Below, one piece after another: positions 1-13,419 of a stretch of DNA of 64,000 nucleotides. Every line of letters starts with the position of its first letter. The stretch's first letter is position 1. The notes beneath the pieces were generated by a model that saw nothing but the letters and a program-made list of their open reading frames with translations, searched no databases and was not told where the DNA came from. Origin of the DNA: Capitulum mitella (taxonomy: Eukaryota; Arthropoda; Thecostraca; Pollicipedomorpha; Pollicipedidae); NCBI GenBank assembly GCA_030062745.1, contig CP099846.1:20204621-20268620 (forward strand). Reading direction: 5' to 3'. A program made the translations under genes and the position numbers.

Positions 1-165
1 GTTATCCATCAGACTACAGCGACCGCTTCAGAATGACATTTGCACCCATGGGCTGTGCCCCTGGGTCACACACGTAGCCAAGAATCGGCCAAGAGGGGGG
101 GGGGGGGCGGATCCTCAGACGACATGGCTGGCGGTCGTGGGCGGTAAAGAGGATAGGGTCCAGAC

Positions 166-1129
166 CAGTGGCGGTTCGTGGTCTCACAAACACCTGATGC
201 AGAGCGCAAACGTAGCACTAAAGTGCCTTATGTACTTTGGTGTACTTATGTACTTATGGCTGTCTTTCGTACGTACGTTATCCAACCATTCAACGGTAAA
301 TGATATCTGACCCTGTTCAGATCGAGACATGTAGAAGGAAACGGAATGTTTTCTGACGCATCACTTCAGTGTTTTGTCTGATCTGCAAAGGAAGCTAGAG
401 CAAACTGGGCGTCCACTTGAATCCGCGCAACGAAAATAATCAGAATACACTCGCGTTAAGCGTCCCAGGCGGAAAGTTCTCTGCCGCTTCAAGGGCGGAT
501 AAATGATCGTCACTACTGGAGGCATACAGTCATATTATTGATGATTAGTGCACGGTTCCAAAACGCATGTCTTACATTTTAAACGAGTACAGATTGTTAA
601 TATGTAACATTTCAATCAATACTTACCGTAGTAACACATTGCTTTCTCTGCCACTGATGCTAGCTGGCGCAGTCGAACATCCTTCGTCAGTGAGCCCGAT
701 GGTTGCGCCATGACAGCGACGCCGAGAGGCAGTACTACGTCTCACCTCACAGGTGTTCTGTCAGTTGCACTACTGGCGACCGACGTGCAGTTTCCCGATC
801 ACCAAAACGGAATTCCATCGTTGACTGCGGCAGCTGAACCGGCTGCCTCAAACGCCGCCGCCTGGCGCCGTATACTTGCGGGGCAGCGGGGAGGGGGGGG
901 GATGCGGCGCGGCGTGGGGCGTCTTTGTGGACATGTTCCCTGCTATGTTGGTGAATGAAGAAACAAAATGAGCACACTTTTTCACTTTAGTCATGCACTT
1001 AATTTTATAAACCGTGTTATTACGCACGAATTATGTATGACTTTATTGCCACATTTCTCGATATTTTGGATACAGCACTTCCTCAAATTCCTCTAATGGC
1101 GAGCTGCCTTTAAAGCTGAGCCGCCACTG
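166..1129. mobile_element. hAT-like non-autonomous element, copy 1
   Basis: It starts CAGTGGCGGTTCGTGG and ends GCTGAGCCGCCACTG, an inverted pair typical of hAT elements. The flanking octamers GTCCAGAC and ATCAGGAC agree at 5 of 8 positions, a worn 8-bp target duplication. The interior aligns over its length with the element at 31680-32620 (shared stretches such as CAACGGTAAATGATATC, GAGGCAGTACTACGT and GATGCGGCGCGGC). No transposase domain is visible. The ORF at 710-958 corresponds to the one in copy 2 but is disrupted, and its splice donor is lost. Confidence 0.8.
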
Positions 1130-1249
1130 ATCAGGACCCCACTATTCAGGGAGTTTTACGTTGGACATATGGCAATGACTGGAAAGAAACGGTCTGAACT
1201 CCTATGCAGACACCTCCCCCAATGATTTTCAAAAATCTCCAGCCGCGTC

Positions 1250-1530
1250 AGAAAGGGGCCTCCTCACCCCAAGGGGGCCCTCAGACCAAAGGGAGCCTCC
1301 ACCGAAAAGTGCTTACGTGACCTCCCATACCCTAAGAGAGGATCATCTCATATGCAGGGGACTCCTATAGCACAAGGAGCCTCCTATAGCTTCAAGGGGC
1401 TTCTATAACAGCGAAGGCCTCCTATGTCACCAAGGGAGCTTCCTAAACCCTCAAGGGACCTCCCATGCGCCTGTTATAGCAACATGAAAGGCCCGCTTTG
1501 GCCTCAGGGGGTCATATTTGAGAATCCTGT
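1250..1530. repeat. Degenerate CAAGGGGCCTCCTATAG-type tandem array
   Basis: Loose units of about 25 bp built on AAGGRGCCTCC and CCTATAGC recur through this stretch. It is too diverged to set exact borders. No gene is seen. Confidence 0.5.
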
Positions 1531-1634
1531 AAGTTTTCGGAGGGATCGAAAGGGACCCTACCCTTTCCGCAATGGGGGAGGGAGCGACCGCCTCCCCTCC
1601 CCCCTTCGGCCATGTCCCCGCCCTGGGTTAGCAT

Positions 1635-1945
1635 GTGCCGATGGCGGCGTCGGTGCTGGTGCCGGTACTGGTGCCGGTGCCAATGTTGGCATGTTGGTTC
1701 TGGTGCTAGTGTCGGTGCTGGTGCTGGTGATGGTGGTAGTGCTTGTGGTGCTGGTAGTATTGGTGCTGTCGCCGGCGGTGGCGCTGGTGCTGGTAATGGT
1801 GCTGCTGCTGGTGCTGGTACCGGTGCCGGTGCCGGTGCTGGGACTGGTGCTGGGACTGGTGTTGGTATCAGTGTTGGTGCCGATGCTGTTGCTGGTGCTG
1901 TTACTGGTGTTGTGACAGTGCTGGTGCCAGTGCCGGTGCCGGTGA
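1635..1945. repeat. GGTGCY hexanucleotide array
   Basis: This is near-continuous GGTGCT/GGTGCC hexamers with occasional GGTGAT, GGTAxT and similar variants. Long Gly-Ala and Leu-Val frames through it are products of the repeat, not genes. A GC-rich tract with CpG and (GGC)n follows to about 2330. Confidence 0.85.
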
Positions 1946-2334
1946 GTGCTGGTCGGATGTTTTTGGGAGCGTCCCAGAAGCTGACGGCCGGTTATCTTGC
2001 ATCGGAAGCGTCACACAGTCCACAGCCCCCCTCCCTCTCCCCCACTTCCCGGCCACACTGTGCAACGGTGCAGCGGCGGCCGCCTGTCTGCCGGCTCGTC
2101 CACAGTCGGCGGAGCGCGGATCACGCTCGCTACCTGCTGCGTCGGCGCCGGTGGCCGCCGTCCACCTGTTCCGCGGCCGGCGTCCGGCGGCTGCGCGCCT
2201 GCGTCGCCACCGACGGCCGGGCGGCGGCGGCGGCGGCGGTGGCAGTGCCGCTCTTGCGCCGGATGGACGCGGGCAGCCGGCCGACGGGTGGCGGGCGGAG
2301 GTAAGGAGACGGCTGCTGTGTGATGCCGTGCAGC

Positions 2335-5300
2335 GCCAACGGCATTCGTCGCATGTACGACGACCAGTGACCGCAAAGTGAAGAGTCCTGCGGAATTGTA
2401 TGAAGGATTGAGATTCTTTTCCCGGCGACTCCCCTGGGATCAGGTTTGTTTTGAGTCATACCTCCAAGAAAAGGTAAATGAAACAAGAGTTGAGTTGCTC
2501 TACGCAAATATGTGGTACCTGATGGAACTTTTATGCAAAGCGAGAATTATTGGGAATTATGCTTCAATCCTACTTGTGAATTATTATTGGGCTTAACCTT
2601 TGGGAAGCTTGCTATTTCTGCCGTCACGTGACGAAACGGCATGTTAGCTGTGATCCAGACTATCGCTGAATGAAGTCTTTCTTCAATGTGTAATTCTTCT
2701 CTCGTCCAGAGTGAGATGAAAGTTTTTTTATAAGTGCAAAAGGCCGCCGTCATGGTCGCTGGAATTCATGAAAAGTGAGGTGCCACCAGCAGATTTTGAA
2801 ACAGTTTTGGTGCGGCGGGCCCTAAGGGCAGTTAAGAGGCGGCAAAGATAGAAACTCCAGAACGCCATAAGTGTTGCCATAAAAAAACAATTCTAGGAGA
2901 GAATTTGAACTAAGGTAGTTCAGATGTTGATCCTGGGCCTTCTGGACAAAAAATCGGTTTCTGACGTACAAAACGCTGGCGGTTTGTCGATCTGCAAACT
3001 CTCGCACTTTGTACAGTACAAACAAGTGCACCACCGACTGCTGTTGAGAGCAGCCGGGAGAGTTTTCTAACAGAATAACCTCATCTTATCCCCAGCTGGT
3101 TTCGACCCGTCTGAAATCATGGGTGAAGAATGCGGTGGGGCAGATGTGGCACGTTGGTGTGGCATGTCACACCATCATGACCATTGTTCCCAAAACTGGG
3201 TGTGGTACGGAGCCATGGAAAGCTCAAATTGCACTTTTCCGCAAAATTATGAAGTACAAAATTAAGAAGAATTTACACTGCATGAACGTGCAGATTATGG
3301 ACTCACGTCACTCCAGTTCAGTGCCTTTCAGGGTGTCTTTTTGCCCCAACAGCTCATTGAGGCCCCGAAATAGCTAGGCACTTCTCAGGCTAACTTTGAC
3401 CAGGGATAGGTGCCTCCATGCGTTTTGTGTAGTTATTCAATGATCCACAACCAATATGACGGGAAGGTGCTTTGATATAAGTGCTTCACTTTTGCACCGG
3501 TCGTTAGCTTGCATGAACAATATCTCTTTCCCATTAAAAATCGCTCCCAACACATGCATACCAACCTCACTGGGCGTTACAAACGCAGTCAAAGGGGGAG
3601 CGGGGGGGGGGGGGGCCCCCTTAGGCCCACATTTTTTTGTGAAGACCATTGCGCATCGTCTTCCCAGCAGCGGTTTTCGCATGAGTTTAGTTCACACTGA
3701 GCTCCGGGCCCGCTTTAAGAGAATCCTGGCTGCATAGGCGGGGAGATTGTCAAAATATGAACTTCTCAATAACTGGCGTGAAGAGCAGGGGTCCCGCGCC
3801 TGTGCAGTATGTGACGGGTGTGCAGCGTGTACCCTTTACTTAGCTGCACTCTTCAGTGCTGATTTACACATTGCTGCGGTGTAAACCTGGAAGTAGCGGG
3901 AAAACATACGTCTTTTCCATGTCATTTCCATCAAAATCAAAAATGAAGTGGTTGAAATCCTGTGAGTACATTATAGGTGGGAGAGGGGGGTGCGAGCAGT
4001 GAGGATATGGGGCTGAATATGTTGACCTTGCCACACAAACTTTTAAATCAATTGCCCACTCATGTCTGAGATGGTTCGCAAAATCAACCGATGATGGATT
4101 TATGTCAGTATGTTCATAGAAAAAATAGTCCACATTCGTAGATATTGTGCATCCTAAAGAAATCGACAGGAGTGGCAGCTGTGTAAGCGATATATAGAAG
4201 TACGCAATACACTAAAATAAAAGGACAGCGAACTGAAATATAGTGTAAAGAAATTTCTTATTCTGGTAGCAACATTTCGTCCAACATCTCGTTGCCACTT
4301 CAATACCATTGAAATATCATTGACGATGTTTTGTGTGTCTCATTCATTGGAAGATGCAGTAAACTATAATAAAACTTTTCCACGTTTTAGATAATTACAA
4401 TGAAAGGAATACTTCTTGCAAAAAGTTATTTTATCCGACAACAAAAGTTTCGATTACAACCAGCACTGAGCAAATAGTTCTTGTTGTATATGGAAGCATT
4501 TCATAAACAACGCGCTGGCGACAGTGATTAGTAATCCATTTCCCCCGACTTTTCCCGGCAGTTTGGTGTATTGCAGTCCGCGAGGTTCATGCGCGTGATT
4601 GTGTGCGTTTGAGTCACTGTGTTGTTGCTGTTGTTGCTCGAGTTTCATGCTGAGGAAAACGAATGGAGATTTAGGACTTACCTGGTACTTCCAGGTATGT
4701 GCGACATATGCATCTGAGCTAAACGATGAATGCGGTTTTTGTCGGGAGACTCAGGGAAGGAGAGACGGTAGGCATGACAAAACCTTCGAGATAATGCTTG
4801 TGACTCGAAGTGTAAGAGTTAGCTTTAAACAGATAGCCTGACTGTTCCCGAGTCTTGCATGACGCCCCTCGCAGATAAGTTGTCTGATTTTCGGGTAGCA
4901 TTGACAAGACTATGAGTTTGATCTGAATTTCCGGTTTAAAACCAAAAGCGCTTCGAATAACATCAGGCATTCGTCCCCGTGTAGAATAAAGCGTGACCTC
5001 CTTTGCCAGCGCGTATATGTGTCATCCAGTGTGCTTGGTTTATGGCGCACGCTTCTAAAGGATTGCCGCTGGAATCTGCATTACCCGTTGTCGAAGTGGC
5101 CTGCATGAATTTAGATTATACTGTCCTCGCTTGTCACCAGTAGGGCAGCCATGGAATTTTCCTACTGCGGAATGGGGGAGGACGCTGAGTGGCTGAAATC
5201 GACGTGAAGCATAAAATGTCGGATGTAAAGGATGTAAAACCAAAGCCGTATAATAGGGTTAAATCACGGTAAGCTTTTTGTGGTTTTGTGCAGATTGCCA

Positions 5301-5440
5301 CAGTGACATCGCAAGCATATCACGTGCCATATGGTATGCGACCAGCGCCAAGCCGCGCCGTGCCGAAACTGCAAAGGAGGGATTATACGGCCTTCAATGG
5401 ATTAATCTAACTGTTTCGAAGAGACCAGTCGGACCGATGG
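2335..5440. other. No gene seen; mostly unique, moderately AT-rich DNA
   Basis: All frames are short and none matches a family I know. A G-run (about 3600-3614) and a CTGTTG-rich stretch near 4620 are the only simple repeats noted. Confidence 0.6.
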
Positions 5441-5449
5441 TGGTAGACT

Positions 5450-6360
5450 GTCCCAGGGCTCCCGGCTGTTATAGAGCCCCATGACCGCCCGAGGGCCGCG
5501 CTGACCGCCCTAGGGCTCATTACTTTCAGGGCCCCTGACCAAGCGCGAGCCCTTGACTCTCACAGGATCCTTGCCCGTTTCAGGGCCTTTGACCGTCTAG
5601 GGCCCAAGACCGTCTGACGGCCTCTGGCCGTCTCAGGGCTTCTAACCGTTGTAGAGTTCATGGACATCTCAGGCCCCGACCGTTCCAGGATCCCTGATCG
5701 TCTGAGGTCCTCTGATTGGTTTATGTTCATGACAGTCTCAGGGCACATGACCGTTCAAAGACCCTTGAAGTTACCAAGGTGCTTGATCATCCTGTGGTTC
5801 CTGACTGGTACCAAAGTGACTTATCATCCTGGATCATCCTATGGTTCCTGATCATTGCACGGTCTCGACTTTTTTAGGACCTCTGAACGTACCAGATCCC
5901 TTGATTGTTGCAGGAATCCAGACCACCCCTGGGTCCCTGGCGATCCTGGGGCCCCTGGCCATCTCAGAGGCCATGACCGTTTTGGGACCCGACCATCCCA
6001 GATCGCTGTCTCAGGATCATAATTGCAACGTAGCCCCTAACTGTCTTGGGCCTCGGACTGTCTCCTTGTCACTGACAATCGTATGGCCCCAGGCTGTTCC
6101 GGCTTATGACCGTTCCACTGCCCCTGACCGCCCCTGGCAGCCTCTTGACTCTTTCATAGCTCCTAACCATCCCAGGGCCTTTGGATAACTTAGGCTCATG
6201 ATTGCACCACGGCCCAGGACTGCTTCAGGGCCCCTGACCATCCCATGGTTCCCCTGACTTCTTCAGGGTCCTTGATTGACTCATGGTCCCTGACCATCCC
6301 GAGGCCTGTGGCGGTCTCAGGTCATCACTGCACCACGACCCTTGACTGTCTCAGGACTTG
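5450..6360. repeat. Degenerate CAGGGCCCCTGACCGTCT-type minisatellite
   Basis: About 900 bp of loosely repeated units near 25-35 bp, each with a core like CAGGGCCCCTGACCGTCTC or CTTGACTGTCTCAGG. Decay is advanced and units differ in length. Open frames through it (for example 5841-6188) reflect the repeat. Confidence 0.75.
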
Positions 6361-6784
6361 CCACGCAGCATTAACACTAAGGCATAAGGCGACTTACGAG
6401 TCGCATGGTATCCAGACTCAGCGAAATCCGCCACCGTAGAGAATAATGTTAGTGACAACCCCCTCCGTGATGAAAACGCATAGTTAGTCAATGAAAAACG
6501 CAAACAGTAGGTCACTGAAAACATCGACGCTAAGAAGGTCAGCTGAACGGTTTTACGCTTATCTGGCTGCGCTACTGGTTACCATATCTGCCGCCATAAA
6601 AAGTGCATCGCACTTTTTTGTTCATTGATGCCACAGGGAAAATGATGCGGAAATATTGCTAAAATAAACCACATGAAATTGCACATATCACATCACCAGA
6701 CCAACTTGACCGCCATTCAGATGCCAAAAGCGGTAGATCCGGGATTATATATATAGTCCATATATAATATATAATATAATTACA

Positions 6785-6787
<3 letters not shown>

Positions 6788-6850
<63 letters not shown>
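6788..6850. repeat. (AT)n microsatellite
   Basis: An uninterrupted dinucleotide run of about 60 bp, flanked by TATAATATATAATATAATTA on the left and GTACATATG on the right. Confidence 0.95.
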
Positions 6851-6855
<5 letters not shown>

Positions 6856-8095
6856 TATGTATACCGCCGAGCCGAGACGCGAATGCAGCTGTTCGCTGAA
6901 TTTCATTGAATTTGATCGAAAATTAATGAATTGAAAAAAACGAGTGCAACTGAATACAACCCCAGCAGCTGTTTCATCTCTCTGCGCTGGTCGAGGAACA
7001 TGAAAACGAACTTTCAGGCACAACAAAAAACAAATAAGTATTCTTGTTCATGCCGTGCCGCCACGATGCGTTCCATTTTGCGTCTTTGGATGGTAATTAC
7101 TTGTCTTGGAAGGACTGCGGTGTGAGACACTGCCTCAGCTAATGACGTGCCCGGAACGTCTGTGCCAGTCCAGCCGCTGTTTTTTCCTGTATCAGGCTCA
7201 CGTTTCTGAGGTCGTTTGACGTTGTCCGGAATGATGTCGTTGGTGGTGGGACGCTTCTGTTATAAAGACCAGCTTGCTGATGAGGCAAGGGGAACCGGGT
7301 TAGCTTTGTTGTGTGGTCTTTGTGTTGACGTGCATCCGAATGGATATCGGACCTGCCGGTTTATGGACAATGGGGCCGTGCCTGGGCCGTCCTCGCGCAC
7401 GAAACGCGCCAGGCCATTTGTAGACGAGGGCGCGGCTCTTTCAGAGGCGGCCGACGGCTGGGGGCGGTGCTGAATGGCGTCCCGGCTAATGTTTAAATCG
7501 ATACTTTCGCGGGAGGTAGGGGCACCGCCGGGATTCGAAGGTGCCGTTGGCCATTAACGCCCGCGTCCGGTGACGAATGAGGACATTTTCGCCTTTTGTC
7601 CAGCTGCTGTTCGCAGGCAATTGCCAGAGTGGATTGTGTCTTCGTGGCTGGCATTGGTTTCTGTATGCCAGGCCGATGTCGGACGAACGTCAACCCTTTA
7701 TTGTCCTTGCTATCGCAGCGTCTCTAGCAGTGAGCGTCCGTGGCTGTGAATCGAAATGCGTGGAGTGGTGCCTGTCAACCCGCCACCCCTTTTAATCTCC
7801 GAAGTGTCTGACTGTCTGGCGTGGTAGCCTCGGTGAAGAGAAGGGAACGTTGCTGACACCAATGTGTTTGTGTGTTTGTTTTCTTATTTATTTGCGAGTT
7901 CGAACACGCAAACTCGCAGGCTCAGGCATCTGGAGTCGGGCGCCAAGTCCTGTGGCTCTTTGGGCGTCAGTGGCCCTTTAGCGCAGGGACACGGTAACCG
8001 AGCTGGGGGAAGAAGAATAGCTGCCCCCCTAACGTTGGGCAACTTGTAACTTTAACCTTTTGGTGATGCGTGGAAAGAAACGAGTCAAAAATCAC
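6851..8095. other. No gene seen
   Basis: Unique sequence with short frames only. A GGATTCGAA motif at about 7531 resembles a reversed tRNA B-box, but no A-box was found at the usual distance. Confidence 0.5.
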
Positions 8096-9230
8096 GTTTG
8101 CCCCACATCTGCACCGAAGTTCCGGCGCTTCTGCACCACCGTGTGCTGGCCGCCCGAGCGTGCCCTCAGCAAGCCAGCTGGCGACCTTGCGGAGGTCACT
8201 GCTGGGTTTCGGCTAGGCCGGCTGGCCGTCCCGGGGGAGGGTCTCGGCTGAGGCGGCGGCGTCTGACGCCCGCGGCGATGATCGCGCTGACTCTGATCGG
8301 CGAGGCGTAGGGTCGCCGTAGTGCGCCGCAGGTCGCGGGGCTCTGGCGAGCGTTATGTCGCCCAAAGACACCGTTCCTCACGGGCAAGACGAGGCGAGTT
8401 TGGGTCGCGCGACGGCTCGGCGCGGCGCCCGCGCAGGCGGCGACCTGCGGACGACGAGGATGGCGAGCTGGCGAACGCGGCGGCGGGCGTGCCGCGTTGG
8501 CGACACCAGTGGCGCGGTCGGTATTGTGATACGCCGCCAACGCGGCCGTAGGCAGTGCCTGCACGGCCGCCAGGGCCCTCACGCCCGGCGCGGGCTGTCG
8601 TGACGCCCCGTCGGCGAGGGTTGCGACGCCGGGTTGGTGCGGGTTATGGCGCCCTGTTAATGCGGGTTGTGACGTCTTGTTGGTGCGGGTTGTCGCGGAG
8701 CCCCGCTGGTGCGGTTTGTGATGCCAGGTTGGTGCAGGCTGTGGGACCGTTTTAATGCTGGTTGTGATGCGCTGTTGTTGCGGGTTGTTGCACCTGATTG
8801 GTGCGGGCTGCGACGCCCTGTTGGTACGGGTTGCGTTTCCACCCCGTTGCGTTGGTGTAGCTTCATGCGACGCTTGGCTGCACTGGTGCGACTTCACGTG
8901 ATGACCGTCTGGGACGTCCGTTTTTCGTGTGACGTCCGTCCGGCACGGCTTCACGTGACGCCCGGCCGGCGTCCGTCAGTGACGTTTGTATGTGTCCCTG
9001 TGACGGTCGCGCTCGCCGGTCCGGACGTCCGACTGACCGGGGTCGGCCGTGTTGCAGACAGGCGGACGCGGCTGGACGAAGATGTGACCTAGGTTGGCGC
9101 GGGCCGCCCGGACTATGAGGGTGACGGACCTCTCGTTCGGTGAGTAGGCCCGCGACGCTGCTCGGCCCGCCCGGCGCTGCACGTGCCGCTGTGGTAGTCG
9201 GCGGGTGTCAGCTCTGACAGGTCTGTTAGA
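8096..9230. other. GC-rich CpG-dense tract with ~30-bp tandem array
   Basis: CpG density is high throughout. From about 8625 to 8850 a degenerate ~30-bp unit with core GTTGGTGCGGGTTGTGACGC repeats 7-8 times. The 252-residue minus-strand frame (8196-8954) and its plus-strand mirrors follow the GC bias and repeat and have no recognisable domain. Confidence 0.6.
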
Positions 9231-10095
9231 TGGTGCGGATGACCTCTTGCACAGCTACTTTGCACGTTGTGTGCGGTGCCACCGGTTTCGTCGGCGGGTT
9301 TCCAGTTTATGCGTGTACGGTGAAAAGTGCCACTGTATCACCACATGTCATGTGTGGTGTGCTAGAGAGATATGAGGTTTATTTTACTTTAAATTGGCTC
9401 ATAAAGACTTCATTCGTAGATAACTCAGTGAAGCAGCATATAGTCTGTTCTTTATCCAGCGCTGCTGTGAGGTGATACCGTGGCGTTCGTCGCCTGTAAG
9501 GCATCTCAGACCACACCATACATCATGACAGTTATAGGTCCTTATCGTGCATCATGAACCGCAAAAACTGTCTGCTATAAATCACTTGGATCGTATGTCA
9601 GCCCGAGGGCGTTTCCTTTCGAATTTACGTGCGCAAATTTCCTGCCGAAAGTGACGAATTGTGCCGCCGGCCTGCGGCCAGCAACGTATTTTGAGAAGGC
9701 GGTGACAAAGACGAAAAACCATGTGATGTTGGCAGTCGGAAAGTGGCGCAGTCCGATGCCTTCCTCTGAGTGATACTGTCCGTTGTGTCGGCCATACACA
9801 ATGGAACCAGTCTCCGTGGCGGCGACCCAAGGTGCCGCAGTTTTTCGTACCCCACTAGTGGGCACAAGCCCACCAGTATAGATATGGGCCCCACCACAGT
9901 GGATTTGGACCCCAGCAAGGTAGTTGGCCAGAAGAAATTTTAATTGCCGTAGCTGGTTTAGAGATTCATGTTTGGAGAAGCTGACATCGTCCGGCAGTAT
10001 TCCGGGACATCCCAGCATTTTCACGAAAACTAAATTCCCAAGCTATTCCAGACTGATTTGTCTGAGTAGCGCTGTCTGTGGTCAGGTGCAACAGA
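9231..10095. other. No supported gene; one 149-codon minus-strand frame
   Basis: The minus-strand frame 10024-9575 is open for 149 codons in DNA that is not GC-rich or repetitive, which makes it slightly better than its neighbours. Its protein matches nothing I know, and two overlapping open frames on the same strand weaken it. I do not call it a gene. Confidence 0.3.
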
Positions 10096-10424
10096 GTTGC
10101 TGTGGCTGTGATCAAGCTCGGTAGGGCTGCTGTGGCTGTAGTCAGGTTCAGTAGGGCCGCTGTGGCTGTGGTCAGACTCAGCAGGACTGCAGTGACTGTG
10201 GTCAGGTTCAGCGGGGCTTCTGGGCTGAGGTCAGCTTTAGCTAGGCTGCTGTGGCTAAGGTCAGGTTCAGCTGGGCTGCTCTGGCTTATGTTAGGTTCTG
10301 CGGGGCTGCCGTGGCTGTGGTGGAGTTCTGGTAAGCTGCTGTGGCTGTGGTCAGGTTCAGCTGGGCTGCTGGGACTGTGGTCAGGTTCAGCTGGACTGCT
10401 GCGGCTTTGGCCAGCTACGCTCGG
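10096..10424. repeat. 30-bp minisatellite, 11 units
   Basis: Units such as GCTGCTGTGGCTGTGGTCAG plus GTTCAGCTGG repeat 11 times; one unit is 29 bp. Because the period is a multiple of three, several frames stay open on both strands (10078-10446 plus; 9966-10589 minus). These are repeat artefacts unless transcripts show otherwise. Confidence 0.9.
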
Positions 10425-13380
10425 TCGGTCGGGGCGGAACGCCTGAGCGATGCTGTCCCCCCCCCCGCTCTTGGCTGTCAGGCAGCGGCTGACAGGCTGC
10501 TGGGCGGTCGCCGGGTGTTCCGACCTGAGGTAACCCAGGGCCATGTGTCTAGCATCCCATGGGGCAGGTGCGGCGACGACCCTGTGCACTTGAAGGCTGC
10601 CCTACCAACTTTGGATAATTTGAAAATCAGCTCTATGATATTACGTTGCACTATGGTATCGTAGATTATGATTTGGAAGTCATCGGTGGCCAAATATGCA
10701 GTTCAGGTGCATTTCATTGTTTTTGTTCATGGTAATTTGTGCCCAGTATGGCTCGTCGGAATAAAGGCTAAATAGTGGAGTTAGCTATCGTTTATTTGTT
10801 CGTTCGATTACGTTTTTCCTTTTTACTACCGACAGTCTGTTTTGGTACGAATGGTCAAAATTCCTCTTTGTTTTGCCTTCGAGGTTTTCAGTTGAGTAGA
10901 AGGGATTGAAATGTACTCCCGGTGTATGCTTTACTTTTATTTTTTCTCTGCTACCATGCACAAATAAAGTGCAGGCATTGATAGAATTCTTTTCATGGCT
11001 TTTGCGCGATGGTAATTATTTTCATCATATTTGCGCCCTTTCGACGCCTTACTTAGCAAGCTTCGTTTCATGAGATACCAAAAACCGTCCATCGCATCGA
11101 CATGTCCATACACGTGAAAAGGCCTTGCTGTCTACGTTCATTACATTGATGAATTATCTTGCTTCGTCGCCGTGAAAGAGTTAACAAATTCAACAAGACA
11201 ATTATTATAACATGATGGTGCAACTGAACCTAATCTTCGTCAGCTTGCGGAACCGCAGGCTAACGAAGACTGAATTGTAACCCTACAGTTAATTAATATT
11301 TTTCATTCTGCCCTTACGCTGTAATGGAAGTTGAGGCATGCCATGTTACACGCCGAGAATGGAGGAAATTGCAGAACTGCTAAAAACGTCGCCAGATGGG
11401 GGTTTTCTTGTATGATTAAGGATGTTATATCGTGTTCAACTTTTCAGACCAAATTGGGATGGCCTCAAAAATGTCGCGAATAATGTTTTCAGCATTCATC
11501 TGCTGAGAAATATCCGCAAGCTTCAGAAAACATGGTCAGTTTTAAGCCGTATTCTGACGTTCCATTAATGGCTTCATAATACGGATCTTCTGCTCGTGTT
11601 CATTGGCCGGCGCCCACTTGTGACGTCACGCAACAGCTAAGCATAGGACATGTACAAATAGGACACGGGAAATTCCCGGTAAATTGCCTTTGAATTAAGT
11701 AATTCCGCTAAAATAAATGCGTTCCGTTCAAATCAGCGAGGAGATAAAGCTAGATTGCGCTGGGCGTCAGAGTTAAACTTTTATCGTGCAGTTCCGAATG
11801 AGGTGCGCTAACCAAACATATTGGCAAAAGTACAAGTAACGTGCATTACGAATGTGTTCCAGCGGGAATATGTAGTCTTTCCTTATTTTATGGGTGATTT
11901 TTAAGTGCGCATTGTGCGATTTCTATTGTCGAGGTACCTTGCTGACACTGAAACACCACGAGCTGGTCAAAATTTGATTCTATAAATAGATCACAGTGGA
12001 CATCATAGTTGGAAATTTGGTTTTTGTACTTGGTGTTGGAGTGTTTTTGTTTTGTTTTTTGGAGTACAAAATTTTGCAGTACTGGTTTAAGCTAGCGTTC
12101 TTGGTGTAAGTCATTTATGACGTCATTCTTGGTTCTTACTCAATGGAGAAAGTCATTTGCTTGCAGAATTTGGAATTTGCCAGCATGGTTGTAATGTAGC
12201 TTTTTGATGGGGGCACAGAATGAAACTTGAGTATGAATATTTTTAGGGCCCAAATTTTTCGGTGTTCTTCAGTACCAAAAAACAACACCTTTTCGAGCCT
12301 TGGTGGACATATTGGAAAAAAAACTGAGGCTTATCCGTTGTTGCTTCTCTGCTTAAATTAGCTGCTCTCGACAATCTTCCTCTGAATGTGTAGATTTTAG
12401 AAGAATCTGGAAGTGATTTGTCTCAGCAGCTGATCGCCCTTGACCAGCATGACATGGCGTTTGCCCCAAACGTACGTATACGAACTATATTTTGCATAGA
12501 TATACAGGAATATGACATTTTAAGGCCTTAAATAAAAAATAATATCAGTTACCAAAAACGAATAGGAATAGAAGAATTTTCATCCATGGTATGTTGCTCC
12601 TTTGGCACGCAGAGACATCTGGTAGCTGTTGTTTTACTTGAACGCCCCACTGAGCACCGCTTGCTCAGGGGAGAAAGCCATGACCTGCCCGTTTGTGGGG
12701 TCGATGGCGACTGCCTGGTCCCCGCCGGAGGTTTACAGCCCGACATCGCCGTGGTCACTCAGAGCCTGTCCCCTTCCGGGGGGCAGGTTCTGAGAACGCG
12801 GTGCGGGGACGCGTTACTACGGCGGCCGGCTAGCCCCCCCCCCCCGGACGACCCTGGCACGTGCCGCGAGCCGGCGCCGGACGACCGCCAGCTGTGTGAC
12901 GTCGCCCAGCAGTGGAGTGGTGACCGCGGCCTGTCCCCGCGGCCCGGGAAACATGGTGGAAGCCGTAAATCCTACAGATGTACGGACACCGTCGGTGATA
13001 ACAGTAGCTCAGAAAGCACTTCATTTTGGTGACACATACCACTGGCCATGAATAACGTTTGGCCCGGCGCTGGTTGAATAATTTCCGTTAAATTATTCGT
13101 AAGGAATTTCTTCTGGGTTATTGGTTTCAGGTATGCAAGGTGACCTATGATGTCCAAAATTGTGGACATTGAACCAGTGAATCTGGGCGAAGGCAAAGTA
13201 ATGGTATCTGTGGTGTCCTAGGAAGTGGTGTGGTGTCCTAGGTGTGGTGTTCTGACATCAGCTGTCTTGAGCCGACTGATTGATTTTTGCCACTTTGGTG
13301 TATGATTTGATGATTTGGTTCCACTTGGGCCGGTAATTATGGACATAGGAGAGGTCTGAGGCGAAATGCTGTTCCTCCGT
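10425..13380. other. No gene seen; largely AT-rich unique DNA
   Basis: From 10.7 to 12.5 kb there are no open frames of any size. A GC-rich patch (12.6-12.95 kb) has overlapping short frames on both strands, none recognisable. Confidence 0.6.
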
Positions 13381-13419
13381 TTGTTGAATTATATCTCCAG
13401 CAGTCGCCCGAGTCATTTG

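Noticed and set aside
8196-8954. 252-codon minus-strand ORF
   Set aside because: It follows a CpG-rich tract and a 30-bp tandem array; overlapping frames are open on both strands and no domain is visible.
12637-12732. Short minus-strand open stretch reading AIDPTNGQVMAFSPEQ, exon-like at first glance
   Set aside because: Only 32 codons between stops, weak splice borders, and no family I can name.
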